Assembly (NCBI RefSeq): GCF_007565055.1 | Contig: NC_044564.1 | Location: 74,978,563-75,042,562, forward strand | Source of the DNA: Rhinopithecus roxellana | Lineage: Eukaryota > Chordata > Mammalia > Primates > Cercopithecidae | Reading direction: 5' to 3' | Length of the DNA stretch: 64,000 nt | In this document: positions 1 to 14,714 of the stretch, in pieces | How the letters are laid out: every line of letters starts with the position of its first letter | Position numbering within the stretch: the stretch's first letter is position 1 | Position numbers and translations under genes: made by a program | The notes under the pieces: generated by a model | Seen by the model: the letters and a program-made list of their open reading frames with translations, nothing else | Databases searched by the model: none | What the model was told of the DNA's origin: nothing

Positions 1-1140
1 GCTCACAGTAGAATTTCAAGTGAATACAAAGGAAGTTTCAATAATCAAAGTAAAGATCATCGATCTTTATGCAAGAATCATTGATGGGCAAAATTTTGAT
101 GAAGATCAGAATATTTTCAAAGTCTACTCACCAATTACGTACTACTTGCAAGGGAAAAACATAGTAAATGTACCACAGTAAAAAATGACAATACATGAAT
201 TGAGTGATCAAAATTAATATCAACAGTGAGGGGCAGGTAGACATCATGTACTTAGGAATGAAAGATTCACTATCACCTATATAGCATTCCAGATTAGGAA
301 TTTATAATCTGAAGAAACATTAGACCAATCCCAAACAAGAAACATTCTATAAAATATATTTTTCAAAGGACTATATTTTTTTAAAATGTCATTTTCATAA
401 AAGACAACAAAAAGTTGAGTAGCTATTCCAGATTAAAGAAGACTAAAGAGACATGGTAACTCAAAATAATACATGAACCTAGACTGAATCTTTGTAATAG
501 AGGAAAACATACTGTAAAGAACATTACTGGACCATTGATTAAATTGGAAATGTGCACTGAATTATTTAAGGTAAAGGAGCATAATGTATACAATTTACTC
601 TCAAATGGTTCAGAAAAAATATAAATACATACATACACACATCCATGTACTTACATACATATATACAGATGGATAGATAGATGGCATATGGCAAACAAAT
701 GGGGCAAAATATTAAAAATAGGTGAATCTGAGCAAAGAGCATTTTTTTATATTAATCTTGTAGTTTGAACTTAAAACTTACAAATATAAAATTAATGTAA
801 TTTTAGTAATGAAGAAAAACTATGTGAATATGGCACAGCTTAGCAATCCTGTAACCATGGACGGGGAAGGAAGTTGAGAAATGCTTGGAGTGCTAAGGAG
901 AACCTGAGGAGAAACTGTGAATAATTTGAATTTATCCTGAGAACATAGGAGATGTGTAAGATGAGGAAAGTCTGCCTTCTCACTTTAAAAGAGATAGAAA
1001 AATAAAAATCAAATAGAGTTGTTTAATAGAACAGAAAGAAAACTAAAGAGATTCGTTATTCCCCAAAGGGTGATACATTTAAATGTAACATGTTAAAAAA
1101 TATTTTTAGCTTAGTGGTGGCCTGTGCAGATTGCTGTCCT
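1..1140. other. Unassigned AT-rich DNA
   Basis: I recognise no gene and no repeat family here. The only local structure is a short, impure tetranucleotide tract (ATAC, then GATA-like units) at about 625-682. Open frames are short and lack any recognisable domain. Confidence 0.5.
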
Positions 1141-1169
1141 GATTCCCTAGGCTACTTTTCTGCAGAACA

Positions 1170-1640
1170 GTTATCTGGTACATTAAAATAAAAACTTCAG
1201 ATAAATTTAACAGAGTTACTTGAGCAAAAAACAATTCATGGATTGGGCAGCACTGAGAATCAGAAGAGGCTCAGAGAGCTCCACATAGCAGCATAAGCAG
1301 TGAGCTTTTACATGCTGAGTAGCAGAATAAAAACAGAGAAATCAACAGATTGTCTACTGATAGGCATTTATTTTATTTAGGCATGATGTCATGAGGCATT
1401 TTCTTTACTTGGGCATGGTCTTATCAGTTAGCTGCTTGTGATTGGCTGAAGCTCAGATGTTTATGATTGGTTGAAATCTATGTATTTGTTACAAAAAATA
1501 TACTACAAAGTTTCAGTTTATGGACTAAGTTAGGTTGCAGTTTGTTATGTAGGAGCTCAAAGTTCAGAGACATCCTGAGGCTAATTTAACAGCTTATTTA
1601 ACGTAACAGATAAAACTTGCCTGGGGGAAAAAGCGACTGT
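1170..1640. mobile_element. Old LTR-like interspersed repeat, family not assigned
   Basis: The block resembles a dispersed primate repeat I know by sight but cannot name. It contains the phrase TTGAGCAAAAAACAATTCATG, a glycine-free GC-poor body, and two CCAAT-box-like units, GATTGGCTGAAGCT and GATTGGTTGAAATC, about 25 bp apart, as often seen in LTR U3 regions. No TG...CA ends or target-site duplication could be fixed, so it may be something else. Confidence 0.3.
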
Positions 1641-1752
1641 CAAGTTTGGGAAACACTGCACAGCAGAGAGTCTTGTCCTAGAGATTCACAATGTATAAAA
1701 GTATACTAAGGCTCTAAGAGTTTCAGAAGTAGTTTTAAAAAGATTATCTTAG

Positions 1753-4689
<2,937 letters not shown>

Positions 4690-4882
4690 ATCTACCCCTC
4701 TGTGCCTTGGTTTTCCTATCTCTAAAAAAGGTATTAATGATATAATTCATATAATTATAAGAATAAAATGAGTTAAAACAAGAAATTAAGTCAAAAAGTG
4801 GTCTGGAACTAGTTAAAGAGTTAAAACTTGAAACAGAACAGTACTAACACATGGTAAGTGTTCAAAAGTATAACAATAATAT
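4690..4882 (+). mobile_element. MIR SINE, 3' two-thirds
   Basis: The order of MIR landmarks is kept: CTCTGTGCCTTGGTTTTCC with CTATCTCTAAAAAAGG (the CORE 'cctcatctgtaaaatgg' region), then AAAATGAGTTAAA, then ACACATGGTAAGTGTTCAA (the 'cacatagtaagcgctcaata' tail). Divergence is high, as expected for a mammal-wide SINE. Confidence 0.7.
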
Positions 4883-4885
4883 AAT

Positions 4886-4938
4886 AGTGGTGGTGGTGGT
4901 GATGAAGATGATGATGATAATGATGGTATTGGTAAATT
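4886..4938 (+). repeat. (TGG)n/(GAT)n trinucleotide tract
   Basis: An impure trinucleotide run follows directly on the MIR tail: GTGGTGGTGGTGGTGATG, then GATGATGATGATAATGATG. It probably grew from the A-rich MIR end. Confidence 0.8.
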
Positions 4939-4984
4939 ATTTGGGAAAGTGGTTTGTTAACAAATTACTTGAGTGGGGGAATAT

Positions 4985-5115
4985 TGACTGAATTCAGTTT
5001 TAGCTTCTGTTCTGCCATGAGCTAGCTATAAAACTTGGGTAAAATGTTACACTTCTAAATCTTAGGATCTCTATCTGTAAAATGAGAGATTTGGGAAATG
5101 CTTCTGGTAAGGTTT
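4985..5115 (+). mobile_element. MIR SINE, central fragment
   Basis: The sequence follows the MIR core: TTCTGCCATGAGCTAGCTATAAAACTTGGGTAAAATGTTACACTTCTAAA, ending in ATCTGTAAAATGAGAG. A second MIR within 300 bp of the first, in the same orientation. Confidence 0.7.
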
Positions 5116-5198
5116 CTTCCCAACTTAATGTCTTTTTTTATTGTATAAGCATATTTCCTGCATTGAACTTAGCCCATTTATTTGTGATTTTAAGGTAG

Positions 5199-5472
<274 letters not shown>

Positions 5473-5734
5473 GATCACCAGAGATGTTTAAGCTGTTATT
5501 CTTTAAAATGGGGCTAGGATAAACAATAAAGCTGTTACTTAATATGGAGGCCAATGGTGTAACAAAACAGGAGGGAGCAGTGAGAAGAATAGCTTATCTA
5601 GTTGATAAGTTTTCCTACCACCAGCAGGAAAAAAAATAATTATTTGCTAATAATAGCAAATGTTAGTACAACTGGCACTGCTAGGGCCTGAATTACTACT
5701 TTGTTAAATAACATGAGATTAGCAAACTGACCTC

Positions 5735-5750
5735 AAAATTTTCTTTCTGC
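5735..5750 (+). repeat. Left copy of target-site duplication of the composite L1
   Basis: AAAATTTTCTTTCTGC here matches AAAAATTTCTTTCTGC at 7092-7107; the last 11 bases are identical. The pair brackets both L1 3' ends. Confidence 0.6.
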
Positions 5751-5780
5751 TTTTTCTTTTTTGTTTTTTTTTTTTTTTTT

Positions 5781-6676
5781 AAACAAACAACCCCATCAAA
5801 AAGTGGGCAAAGGATATGAACAGACATTTCTCAAAAGAAGATATGCATACAACCAACAGACACATGAAAAAATGCTCGTCATCACTGGCCATCAGAGAAA
5901 TGCAAATCAAAACCACAATGAGATACCATCTCACACCAGTTAGAATGGCAATCATTAAAAAGGCAGGAAACAACAGGTGCTGGAGAGGATGTGGAGAAAT
6001 AGGAACACTTTTACACTGTTGGTGGGATTGTAAACTAGTTCAACCATTATGGAAAACAGTAATGGCGATTCCTTAAGGATCTAGAACTAGAAGTACCATA
6101 TGACCCAGCCATCCCATTACTGGGTATATACCCAAAGGATTATAAATCATGCTGCTATAAAGACACATGCACATGTATGTTCATTGCAGCACTATTCACA
6201 ACAGCAAAGACTTGGAATCAACCCAAATGTCCATCAGTGACAGACTGGATTATGAAAATGTGGCACATATGCACATGGAATACTCTGCAGCCATAAAAAA
6301 GGATGAGTTTGTGTCCTTTGTAGAGACATGGATGCAGCTAGAAACCATCATTCTCAGCAAATTATCACAAGAACAGAAAACCAAACACCGCATGTTCTCA
6401 CTCATAGGTGGGAACTGAACAATGAGATCACTTGGACTTGGGAAGGGTAACGTCACACACTGGGGCCTATTATGGGGAGGGGGGAGGAGGGAGGGGGGAG
6501 GGATTGCATGGGAGTTATACCCAATGTAAATGACGAGTTGATGGGTGCTGGCGAGTTGATGGGTGCAGCACACCAACATGGCACAAGTATACATATGTAA
6601 CAAACTTGCACGTTATGCACATGTACCCTAGAACTTAAAGTATAATAATAAAAAAAAGGAAAAAAAAAAAAAAAAG
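5781..6676 (+). mobile_element. 5'-truncated young L1 (ORF2 C-terminus plus 3' UTR)
   Basis: Closely matches the last ~0.9 kb of the full-length L1 at 30255-36441, starting in the codons for the ORF2p C-terminal region and including the Cys/His-rich stretch. The open frame 5816-6076 is shifted by an extra base near 6060, and a later frame (6167-6418) covers the last codons, so no product is expected. The 3' UTR carries the G-rich polypurine tract at 6476-6504, the 18-bp duplication at 6531-6566, and ends in AATAATAAA plus poly(A). A pure T tract (5762-5780) sits immediately upstream of the L1 sequence, which is unusual for a sense L1. Confidence 0.93.
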
Positions 6677-7096
6677 AAAATGTGGCACATATACACCATG
6701 GAATACTATGCAGCCATAAAAAAGGATGAATTCGTGTCCTTTGTAGGGACATGGATGCAGCTGGAAACCATCATTCTCAGCAAACTATTGCAAGAACAGA
6801 AAACCAAATGCCACATGTTCTCACTCATAGGTGGGAATTGAACAATGAGATCACTTGGACACAGGAAGGGGAATATCACACACTGGGTCCTATTGTGGGG
6901 AGCGGGGAGTGGGGAGGGATAGCATTAGGAGATATACCTAATGTAAATGACGAGTTAATGGGTGCAGCACACCAACATGGCACATGTATACATATGTAAC
7001 AAAACTGCACATTGTGCACATGTACGCTAGAATTTAAAGTATAATTTTAAAAAGGCATTATTGATATCTTCACTTTACATATGGTGGAAAAAAAAA
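6677..7096 (+). mobile_element. Second, older L1 3' end in tandem, with a non-L1 3' tail
   Basis: Begins without any gap after the poly(A) of the preceding L1, at the ORF2 codons GTGGCACATATACACC, and repeats the same 3' end. It lacks the 18-bp 3' UTR duplication (single TGACGAGTTAATGGGTGC), so it belongs to a different subfamily. After the 3' UTR (ending about 7053) come 34 nt of non-L1 DNA (7054-7087), a 9-nt A run and then the right target-site copy. This is the expected layout of a short 3' transduction. Confidence 0.85.
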
Positions 7097-7107
7097 TTTC
7101 TTTCTGC

Positions 7108-7729
7108 AAGTTGTCAAATGCCCCACTACAGGAGAAAATGTATTTGTCTGTTAACTAAATTAGAGCAACAGCAATTCCAGATGATTATTATGATCTCAAT
7201 AAATCAATAAATTGCTTTACTTTGTTTCCCTCTTTTTCTTTGTCTCTATTCATCCTTCTCTCTTTCAGAGGGGGCATTTAGAGGTTGATTTCAGCAAATT
7301 ACATGCCTTCATTGTGAGAGCTACATATCTGGCCCACTACTGCTCCCTCTTCTGACCCAATTTCCTCCCTTCCACAATAGTTGTGAACTTCCAGTTCCCC
7401 TCTGTTTCTTTTTTTTTTTTAATTAAATTCCTATAGCTAATCCATTTTCAAGACCTGACCCTTCTTCTTTTTTTGATGTCTCACAGTATCTCCCCCGACC
7501 CCCTCCTATTTTTCTACTATAGCTATTGGCTTTCAGTTCAGGTCCCTAATATATCACTTATAGTTTTCTGCACTGGTCTTGGTTCAATTCAATTTAGTAA
7601 GCATTCAGCGACTATCTACTGTAAACAAACCTGCATAGTGGCCAAAATAAGCTAACTGACAAATAGCACAACAGAAGCCCACTATGGTTTCTACCTAGGG
7701 TTCCTCAATCATTACATTTTTTCTCTAGA
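7108..7729. other. Unassigned, partly pyrimidine-rich DNA
   Basis: Pyrimidine-rich stretches occur around 7225-7265 and 7390-7480. No gene or nameable repeat was seen. Confidence 0.4.
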
Positions 7730-7890
7730 GGGACCGTTAGAAATATTCCATTCAAGCCCATTCAAATAGGGCTTTGTGAGGTGATGAAAATACTCTGCAT
7801 GTGTGGCTACTGAGCACTGGAAATGTGTCTAATACCACTGCTGCACTAACTTTTTAATTGAATTTTAATGTAAATACCGGCACATCTAAC
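7730..7890 (+). mobile_element. Probable hAT-type MER DNA transposon fragment
   Basis: The phrase GTGTGGCTACTGAGCACTGGAAATGTG followed by AATTGAATTTTAATGTAAAT resembles a common MER family with 'gtggctactgagcacttgaaatgtggct'. Terminal repeats were not found and I cannot fix the family. Confidence 0.35.
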
Positions 7891-7991
7891 ATGGATTTTA
7901 TATCTGAGGAAACACACCTAAAAGGTTAAAGTTACTAGCCCAAGATCAAATGGCTATAAAACTTCTCAGTAATGTTAAACTTTTTCTTTCT

Positions 7992-7996
7992 ACACA

Positions 7997-8065
<69 letters not shown>
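7992..8065 (+). repeat. Compound (CA)n(GA)n microsatellite
   Basis: About 11 CA units run straight into about 25 uninterrupted GA units. It lies where the adjoining L1M 3' UTR family normally carries a GT/GA-type simple repeat, so it probably expanded from that repeat. Confidence 0.95.
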
Positions 8066-8068
<3 letters not shown>

Positions 8069-8335
8069 CAGACTGATGTTGCAGCTTGAGTCTGAAGGCA
8101 GGCTGGAGGCAGAATGCCTTCTTCCTCTAGGGACTTGTCTTTTTCTGTTAAGGTTTTTGACAGATTGGATGAGGGCCACTCACATTATGAAGGATAATCC
8201 ACTTTACTCGAAGTTTATGACTTAAATGTTAATTTTATCTAAAAAATACCTTCAACAGGACGTCTAGTGTTTGACCAACTATTTGTGTACCATAGGTTAG
8301 GCAAGTTGGCACATAATATTAACCATCCCATGCTC
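8066..8335 (+). mobile_element. L1M-type 3' UTR remnant
   Basis: Matches a common dispersed sequence with the landmarks GATGTTGCAGCTTGAGTCTGAAGG, GATTGGATGAGGGCCACTCACATTATG, TAAATGTTAATTTTATCTAAAAAATACCTTC and the end TTGGCACATAATATTAACCATC. The same family occurs inverted at 38110-38640. I place it in the mammalian-wide L1M group; the subfamily is not certain. Confidence 0.5.
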
Positions 8336-8339
8336 CAAA

Positions 8340-10240
8340 ATGGAGGACTATTTGGGGATATCTTATCTAAATGCAATGAAGCAGTCTATGCAGCTATGTC
8401 CTAGGATTTCAGCGATTTTGAGTGTGTGACTTTATAAATATGATACTGTAATATTTCACTTGAAATTTCTATTGCATAGCTAGAGAAAACATAAGACATC
8501 TCATGAAAGACACATTGTTATGAATATGGGTATTCACTTAGTCTGCAATGATTGTTTTTTTTTTCAAAAAGTTGCATTATCTGGCTCTTGTTTGCATGAC
8601 CTAATATCACCCTCTAATTAAGTCAGAATGACATTTTAAAAGAGATTGAAGTAAACAAATTATATTTGTGAACATGACTATAATAGGTGTATGAGTTGCC
8701 CTCCCATCTTCCTCCTGCCCCTATAAGAAAACAAAACACAGGAAAGAGAACATCCCCACCTATGTTTCAGATCATCCCCATTCTTTTTCTAATTCCATCC
8801 CTCTCCATCACCAAAACAATTTTCAAACACAATAAACAGCATGTGTCTTAAGAAAAGCACAGTAGAAACACATTAAGATTTCTTGGAGTTTCCATCTTAC
8901 AGTTTTAATCTTTTTTATGTAAACTTTTAGCATCTCTGTATTTACAGCACTACCAAGCAAAATATAAATGCATCTGGCTCTTCCTATGCATCACAGTACC
9001 CTATTGTCCAGTTTTCATATGTCAAGTGTCAGCACCTGCACTACATAAATAATAAAATCGAATTCAGAAACTCAGTATTTATGATCATCTAAACACACTC
9101 AAGCTATTTTGAACCCCTTAAAGCCAGTATAACAGCTTCTACTCAGATGTAAAAAATACCAAAAAAATGAAGGGAGTTTTTTTCTGTCAAAAATAATTAT
9201 TCTTTTTAATATGTTTTGAACAATGACTACATTAGGAATCACCATACAAGACACTCAAAAAGTGAGAATATGAAGTTTCAGTCTATGCCATCATGAAGAT
9301 TTTAGTCAAGAAAACCACCTTTAACAAGGAAAATAAAGACAGTTGAGGAGGATCTTCAATGTCCTAGAAATGGAACTAATCTTGTAGGTAATTCTTTTCA
9401 CCATGAGCACTTGTGGCTCAGAGAATAAAGGTAAGAATATCTAGGCAGGTTTCATGACTGCTTTGTTCCAAGCTAGATGGTTGGCTCAGATCACCCCCAT
9501 AGTGTTTGAACATTTGGCCTCCCCAATAAAATACACATGCCATGAATCTTCCTCCTGTAGAATTGTCAGCATGTCACAAGATTTTTTTTTTCTTCAGCAG
9601 CAGGAACCCTTCTGGTTGAAATAGCAGATTTTCTGTACAGCAGGGTTCGCGTGATATCATTACTTCACATGCACTCTGCATGCCTTCCACTGGATGTTTA
9701 GTGCCTGTGAATGTTCTCCTTCCAGAGACTTGCCTGTATTTGTCTTCATCTGCTTGCCTGGGTTTTAGCCTACTCTTACCCTAGTATTTGATGTTTTGGA
9801 CATGGTGGCCTACATCTGTCAGCTTTGCTTTAGCTCACTGCCCCTTTCCAAATTATGACAACTTCCTAATGGTCTTCCTGACAACATACAAAATCTAGAC
9901 TAATAAATCTGGCCCCATTTACCTGTTGTCCTGTACTGTTGCTTGCAAGGCTCTACTGATACATTACAGTACTGACCCAGCAGGTCTGGTTTGCTAATAA
10001 CTTACTGTAAAACTACAGTTAAATTGTTTTTCTCTCAACTAGACATTTTTATAGGTTATCATTAAATGCATAGATAAGCTACTGGAGTATAAGAAAAAAA
10101 GGAATAAAAGATGTATAATTCTAGATTTATAGATAATAGGAGAGAAAAGACAAATACATTGTTTTATTATCTTGGATATAGTCTATGTGCCACTTAGTGA
10201 TTGAGCAAAAGATAACATGATCCCTGACTCTTAGCAACTC
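8340..10240. other. Unassigned DNA
   Basis: No gene, RNA or clearly nameable repeat. Around 9840-9960 a weak L2-like phrase (ATCTGGCCCCATTTACCTG) is visible but too short to call. Confidence 0.4.
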
Positions 10241-10291
10241 ATGACTTATAGGGGATAGTATGACTTACAGGGGATAGTATGACTTACATGC
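10241..10291 (+). repeat. 19-bp direct tandem repeat, about 2.6 copies
   Basis: Units ATGACTTATAGGGGATAGT and ATGACTTACAGGGGATAGT are followed by a partial ATGACTTACATG. One mismatch separates the full units. Confidence 0.85.
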
Positions 10292-10544
10292 ACATTGGAA
10301 AATATGGATTATTTGTATAGAATATTGAAGTTAATTTATCACAACTACCTTTACTGTGGGAACTCAGACTATTTGATAAAATTCTGCTATTCTGATCTTT
10401 TGAAATCTACTACTTAAAATAGGTTTTATTTTATTTTTACTTCATGTATATAATAAATTCTATGGGATAAAGAGAACATGCTACGTCTTCTTCTCCTAGA
10501 ATATCATAAATTTTTGCCTTCAGTAACAAGGGTAAGGGAGCTAA

Positions 10545-10775
10545 CAATAAGAACTTACTAAGAATACGTTATCCTATTATGCTCTTTACACATATCAGCG
10601 CATTTAATCCTAATAGGAATCTGATAATCATGTTTTAACAAATGTTACATAGTGGGGAAAATGTGACTCAATAGAACTGAACAAATTTCTAAAAACAAAA
10701 TAGCTAGTAGATGGAACAGAGTCAAAATTTGAAGGCATGTTTATTTGACTTCAAAATCCATACTCCATAAATTGC
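10545..10775 (-). mobile_element. MIR SINE (antisense)
   Basis: Antisense MIR landmarks in order: ACTTACTAAGAA, CTCTTTACACATATCAGCGCATTTAATCC, then AAATAGCTAGTAGATGGAACAGAGTCAAAATTTGAAGGCA (the 'agctagtaagtggcagagccgggattcgaacccagg' end). Highly diverged. Confidence 0.65.
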
Positions 10776-11009
10776 ACCCTTAAAAAAAAAAATCTGTCTA
10801 GAACTAAACAATACAACTTAAAATCCCAGGTAATTCCTACAGGTGCCCTCCACAAATGTAATAAAATTTTATTAAGTGCTTTTTCATAGTACTCTATCTT
10901 ACTTACTGCAGTATCCCCACATGGGGATATGTTGGTTTTTACATTTCCTTCATTTTCTGTAAACCTTCCAGTGAGTAGACATAAGAAGCAAATCTGCTTA
11001 GGGTGTTAC

Positions 11010-11100
11010 TCTGTCCCTGTTGAATAATCCCTAGAACCCACTGCCTCTAGAACACAGATACTTAATATACGTTTATTAAATGAAGAAACAAATGACTGTA
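11010..11100 (+). mobile_element. L2 LINE 3' end fragment
   Basis: CCCACTGCCTCTAGAACACAGATACTTAATATACGTTTATTAAATGAA resembles the L2 3' terminus (cctggcacatagtaggtgctcaataaatatttgttgaatgaa). Short and old. Confidence 0.4.
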
Positions 11101-12187
11101 AAGGCGGATAAATCTTTTTAAATAACTCATATACCTTGGTTTAATAGAAATCTAATAATTATCATTAATCATTTGAGTTATAGATAACTCTATACTCATA
11201 CACTGATTCTATTTCTTTTCTTTAAACCAGTAATATGCTTAAAAATAGATTAATTGAATAATGTCTGGTTTTATTATTCTGAATTTTATATTTTAGCATG
11301 TTTATCATAAGATATGACTGTGAGAATTTACTTTTACTCCCTGGGTTTAATATCTGGTTTCAGTAATTTTACAGTAGAAAAAAATCTATTGTGTACTACT
11401 ATTAAGTGTTGTTGAACACTAGGAGATGTCTATTTCACTGTGTCTTTGATGTTAACATCCATATTTCTTGATGGTACGCAGCTTAGTAGTTAAGTATAAC
11501 ATTTCTCCAACCTTAATAATTGTTTATGGTATATTGGCAGGGAACCACAAAGCTCACATGAATTTGTACTGTCATCTTTTTTTCTTACTAATTTCCAAGT
11601 TAGGACATCATTTTTTATTTCATTATCACTCTGTGTGTTTTTTTCTTTATATACTGTACTTTATTTCTTCCTTTTATTCTACTTCCTTTGATAGTCTAAC
11701 AGTTGGATAGAAAAGAATGACACTTTTATTTATTCTCTTTTTTTGTTTTTCACTGAAGGCAAGGAAATTAGCTCCTTGATGGAAGGCACACTGGTAGAAC
11801 ACATCAGCATTACAGAACCCTTGAACCTTAAAGACATCTCATCTCAGGGTATTGTTATTACAAAACTTAAAGGCGCCGTCACAATCTTCCACTTGTTTAA
11901 GTTTCCACTTCTACTACCATGGTCACACAAAATGATGGTAATAAGAATGTGATTGTTGAAAACCAAACCACACCTCATCAACATTGTTATCAGCCTCACT
12001 GAGAAACAAGGATCAGATTTACATCTACCTGTGTCTCCTTGGATAGTCTAACAATTTTAATTTGCCATTGGCTATCAAAGAAGCTGTAGGATATTGAATA
12101 TAGAAAATACAAGTCTGCAATGCATTCCTGAATGAAATTTCAATCACTACAGATGCAAAAATTTGCAACATCATTTTGTAAGATATA
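11101..12187. other. Unassigned DNA
   Basis: No recognisable gene or repeat. Two short open frames (11468-11710 and 11743-11952) have no domain and begin in AT-rich sequence without a sensible splice or promoter context. Confidence 0.4.
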
Positions 12188-12258
12188 TTACATATATATA
12201 TTATATATTTTATATATATTATATATATTTTATATATTTTATACACACACACACACAA
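12188..12258 (+). repeat. (TA)n/(CA)n microsatellite at the tail side of an AluJ
   Basis: TA-rich sequence with period-12-like variants ends in eight CA units, directly abutting the 3' end of the antisense AluJ where its poly(T) tail should be. It looks tail-derived. Confidence 0.85.
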
Positions 12259-12532
<274 letters not shown>

Positions 12533-13639
12533 GATAATTTTACCACATTATTTGTCTTGCCTCAGAGAATGTTATTTGACAGAATTTTTATTTTTAAAAG
12601 GTTTATCACCATCTTCCTTATCAATATATAAGTAGTAGGCTCACTCTGTTTAAACAATAGCACAATAGATGACATCTAGAACATAACTTTAAAATGATCT
12701 ACCATTTGGTAGCATCTAGAAAATCTCACACTTCTTGCAGATCAAAAAAAGAAACTATGTTTCTATCATATTTAAAATATATTTTTTAACCTCAATTAAT
12801 GAATATCTTTGGTATGAGTCATATATTATAGTTTACCGAGGTCAGAAACAAAAACTATTTTAATGGGATTCTGAAATTAACCACAAAACATTTTGTTATA
12901 ATTGAGTGTAGGGCTCCCACGTCCCTGTGGGATAAAAGTGGCTATCTATATTTTAATCCCTTTACATCCTCAAAAAGTACTACAAAATCACAATGAGAGA
13001 AAAAATTCAGCAAACACCCATTCCTAGCCAAATCTAGGAAGCATTATGACTGCATGAATACCTTAAGCCAACAGAGCTGGATCCAGAGCCCACACTAGCA
13101 GAGAGAATTGGGGCATTTTGTACACAAAGTAGTGTACAGTGGAGTCAACGTGCTGGCCCATCAAAGGTAACACTGAATAGGTATCATACCTGGAAGGAAT
13201 AAAGTCTACTTTGAGTGGGAAAATATTGAAAAGAGCCCTGAGACTTGGTGGTTTAGTCCACGAGTCACTGTGGCTAAAAGAAAGGAGCTTAATGGCCGTC
13301 TTAGGCAGTATCTGAGGGCAGATGGAGGCAACTTTGAAAATGTGGGTGTTCCCTACAGGCTTGTTGGCAAAGAGAAAAAAAAAATATGTAACCAAAGACA
13401 TAAAGACACTGAGAAAGGTTAGTATCAAAAATTAGAAAAAAGCAAGAAGTACACATGTATTTTTAAAGCGTATTTTATTGTGGCTCAGAAGATGGTGCTA
13501 AGCACCAAAAGGACCATCCAAAATCCTCAGGCCACACTCATTGAATTATCAATTACTGTCTGTCTAAAAAATACATAATACAAGTACATAAAAACAAAAA
13601 GGAATCCAATATCTATAGAAGTTCATTAAGAAGAAAACA
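12533..13639. other. Unassigned DNA with one 121-codon antisense frame
   Basis: An open frame runs on the minus strand from 13428 to 13063. It has no recognisable motif, no repeat of a known family around it and no flanking splice logic that I could support, so I do not call it a gene. Confidence 0.4.
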
Positions 13640-14690
13640 GAAAATAGTATAAAACAGTTTCAGAAGACTGAAACACTAAAAAGTAGCGATGAAACAGAGG
13701 CAGGTATTATTTTAATACATTCCAAGAAGAATTAACCATGAAGCAAGCAATTGTAGACATGAGGGACCATCACAAACTTAGAACTTAAAAACTCAGAATA
13801 GTACTGGATAAATACTACATGAATATGAAGTCAGAGAGACCAAACTCAAAAAGGAAACTAAAGAATACTACGTAATTTCAGAAAGAAGAAATAAACTACA
13901 AGGTCCAAAGGAGACTAGATATGCCCAAAACTACAATAAGAAACATATGACTAAAAGTATAGTAAAGGATCAGAAAGAAATGGATAAAAAAGACAAGAAG
14001 ATCTATTTTATAAGTGGAGTCCCTAAAGAAGAAAAACTAAACAATTGAGATGTTTAATATAAAAAGCCATCACTTAAGAAAACTTTACTAAATAAATTGA
14101 ATGTCATATTAAATGCTGCCATCAATTATGTGGGCAACATCAATCCATTACCATCAAATATTAGACATGTCTTAGTAAACTATTACAATTTTTAAAAAAC
14201 TCTTTGAGCCACAGTCAAATATGAAGTAATTAACAAGAAAAAAGTATGTTTACATCTAACTTTTCAACAGCAACATACCAGTGCAGGAAAGAGCAGAAGA
14301 ATATTAGGAAATGCAAAGAAAGAAAGAGGGAAAGAATTAATATACAGCTGAACTGTATATCAAGTGTATAAAAGCACAGTTTTAATACGAAAATCTCAAG
14401 AAACATTTACTCAGGAGTTTTTCCTGTAGGATATACTAGAGAGAAAGCTCCATTCAGCCAAGATAGAGAAACAGCAGCAAAACGACTGGTGGTGAATACA
14501 ATAATTATTTAATAATAAATACAATTTTAACATAAAGGTGAGAATACATGGATAAGAATACTACGTAAATGCTATATGATAACATGGAAATTTTTTAATG
14601 GAAGAAGAAAAAAAAAGAGAAAATGAAAAATTGATTAAGCTCCTTGATGGCCAGATAGATGCTAGTCAAGGGATATCACTTAAAAAATTT
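13640..14690 (+). mobile_element. HAL1-like (half-L1) LINE remnant
   Basis: The sequence resembles the ORF1-only LINE HAL1: a stretch near 14000-14035 would encode an L1 ORF1p-like 'ISGVPKEE' segment, and 14395-14460 matches the HAL1 phrase around AAATCTCAAGAAACATTTACTCAGG...GAAAGCTCCATTCAGCCAAGA. All frames are interrupted. Borders are estimates. Confidence 0.5.
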
Positions 14691-14714
14691 AAAACTGTTA
14701 CCATTTAACTATAT

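Noticed and set aside
4886..4938. Possible CRISPR-like or satellite array
   Set aside because: It is a short impure trinucleotide run; no spaced repeats are present anywhere and the genome is a primate's.
7946..8225. Ser/Leu- and Arg/Glu-rich frames on the two strands
   Set aside because: Direct translation of the (GA)n/(CA)n microsatellite.
13063..13428. 121-codon minus-strand open frame
   Set aside because: No domain, no homology I recognise and no splice or promoter context; length is within chance for this much sequence.
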